Below are positions 63,943-64,000 of a DNA stretch of 64,000 bases, one piece after another. The notes under the pieces were generated by a model. The model searched no databases and was not told the origin of the DNA. It saw only the letters and a list, made by a program, of their open reading frames with translations. Position numbers and translations under genes: made by a program. Source of the stretch: Paracoccaceae bacterium (GTDB taxonomy: Bacteria; Pseudomonadota; Alphaproteobacteria; Rhodobacterales; Rhodobacteraceae). Position 1 is the first letter of the stretch, and every line of letters begins with the position of its first letter. The DNA lies in assembly GCA_019911965.1 (NCBI GenBank), contig JAIOJF010000034.1, positions 1 to 64,000 of the forward strand, in the 5' to 3' direction.

Positions 63943-64000
63943 ATGAAACGGATCATAAGTCTTACCATCAATGGCAGGAAGGCCGAAGATGCGATCAGCG
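63943..64000 (+). CDS. Probable 2Fe-2S subunit of a molybdenum hydroxylase, partial
   Basis: Only 19 codons are inside the window: MKRIISLTINGRKAEDAIS. The pattern (basic residues, then I-S-L-T-I-N-G-R) is how the small ferredoxin-like subunits of the xanthine dehydrogenase / CO dehydrogenase / 4-hydroxybenzoyl-CoA reductase family begin. The cluster cysteines would lie beyond the right edge, so the call rests on the start alone. AAAGG lies about eight bases before the ATG. Confidence 0.45.
   Translation, partial: MKRIISLTINGRKAEDAIS

Overview
The window looks like chromosomal DNA of a GC-rich alphaproteobacterium, most likely a member of the Rhodobacterales (Paracoccus/Rhodobacter/Roseobacter relatives). 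This rests on gene content and order: DUF484-xerC, an RluD-type pseudouridine synthase followed by rpoH, infA-maf-RNase G, a UPF0262-hisD pair, a phosphatidylcholine synthase, and a cd1 nitrite reductase whose known ligands all match those of the Paracoccus enzyme. No rRNA, tRNA, insertion sequence, prophage or CRISPR array was found, and there is no gene-free stretch above 300 bases.

Positions 1-11700 are core and metabolic genes: priA (cut by the left edge), a transaldolase-like protein, DUF484, xerC, phosphatidylcholine synthase, a DUF6476-type membrane protein, rluD, rpoH with a probable heat-shock promoter, a DUF4389 protein, a VOC protein, a lower-GC methyltransferase-like gene, a crotonase-family protein, 3-hydroxybutyrate dehydrogenase and a PHP metallohydrolase.

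Positions 11856-25671 are a complete nitrite-respiration island. It has a DNR-like Crp/Fnr regulator; a leftward operon nirI-nnrS-nirX (NosR-like membrane flavo-iron-sulfur protein, NnrS, ApbE-type flavin transferase); and a divergent rightward operon nirS-E-C-F-DL-G-H-J-N for cytochrome cd1 and heme d1 synthesis. An FNR/NNR-type palindrome lies between nirI and nirS. The regulator plausibly reads that site, NirE/DL/G/H/J/N (with NirF) make heme d1, NirC is a small c-type cytochrome, and NirX probably flavinylates NirI. No nitric oxide or nitrous oxide reductase genes are in the window.

Positions 25693-41000 hold tamB-tamA (outer-membrane assembly), a quinone oxidoreductase, acetyltransferase, flavin reductase-like protein, mtnP (methylthioadenosine phosphorylase), VOC, DUF3237, apt, a DUF1989 protein, glutamine-dependent nadE and a long exported MORN-repeat protein. 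Positions 40626-51400 hold a TetR regulator with a membrane-anchored cytochrome c'-like protein and a candidate operator, a GhrA-type reductase, the cell-shape operon mreB-mreC-mreD-mrdA-rodA, an acyltransferase, and leuA preceded by a leucine-rich leader peptide.

Positions 51447-64000 hold an SseB-domain protein, a uracil-DNA glycosylase-family protein, a nitroreductase, uvrB, a small ArsR-type regulator, RNase G-like/maf/infA, a low-molecular-weight phosphatase, UPF0262, hisD, a cytochrome P450, yacG (separated from the RNase G gene), a Rid protein, an Rrf2 regulator with an unusual two-cysteine pattern, an acetyltransferase and the first 19 codons of a probable 2Fe-2S subunit. I did not find a clearly novel multi-gene system. 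The observations most worth checking are the leuA leader, the nir control region, the cytochrome c'/TetR pair, the Rrf2 protein and the mtnP leader.
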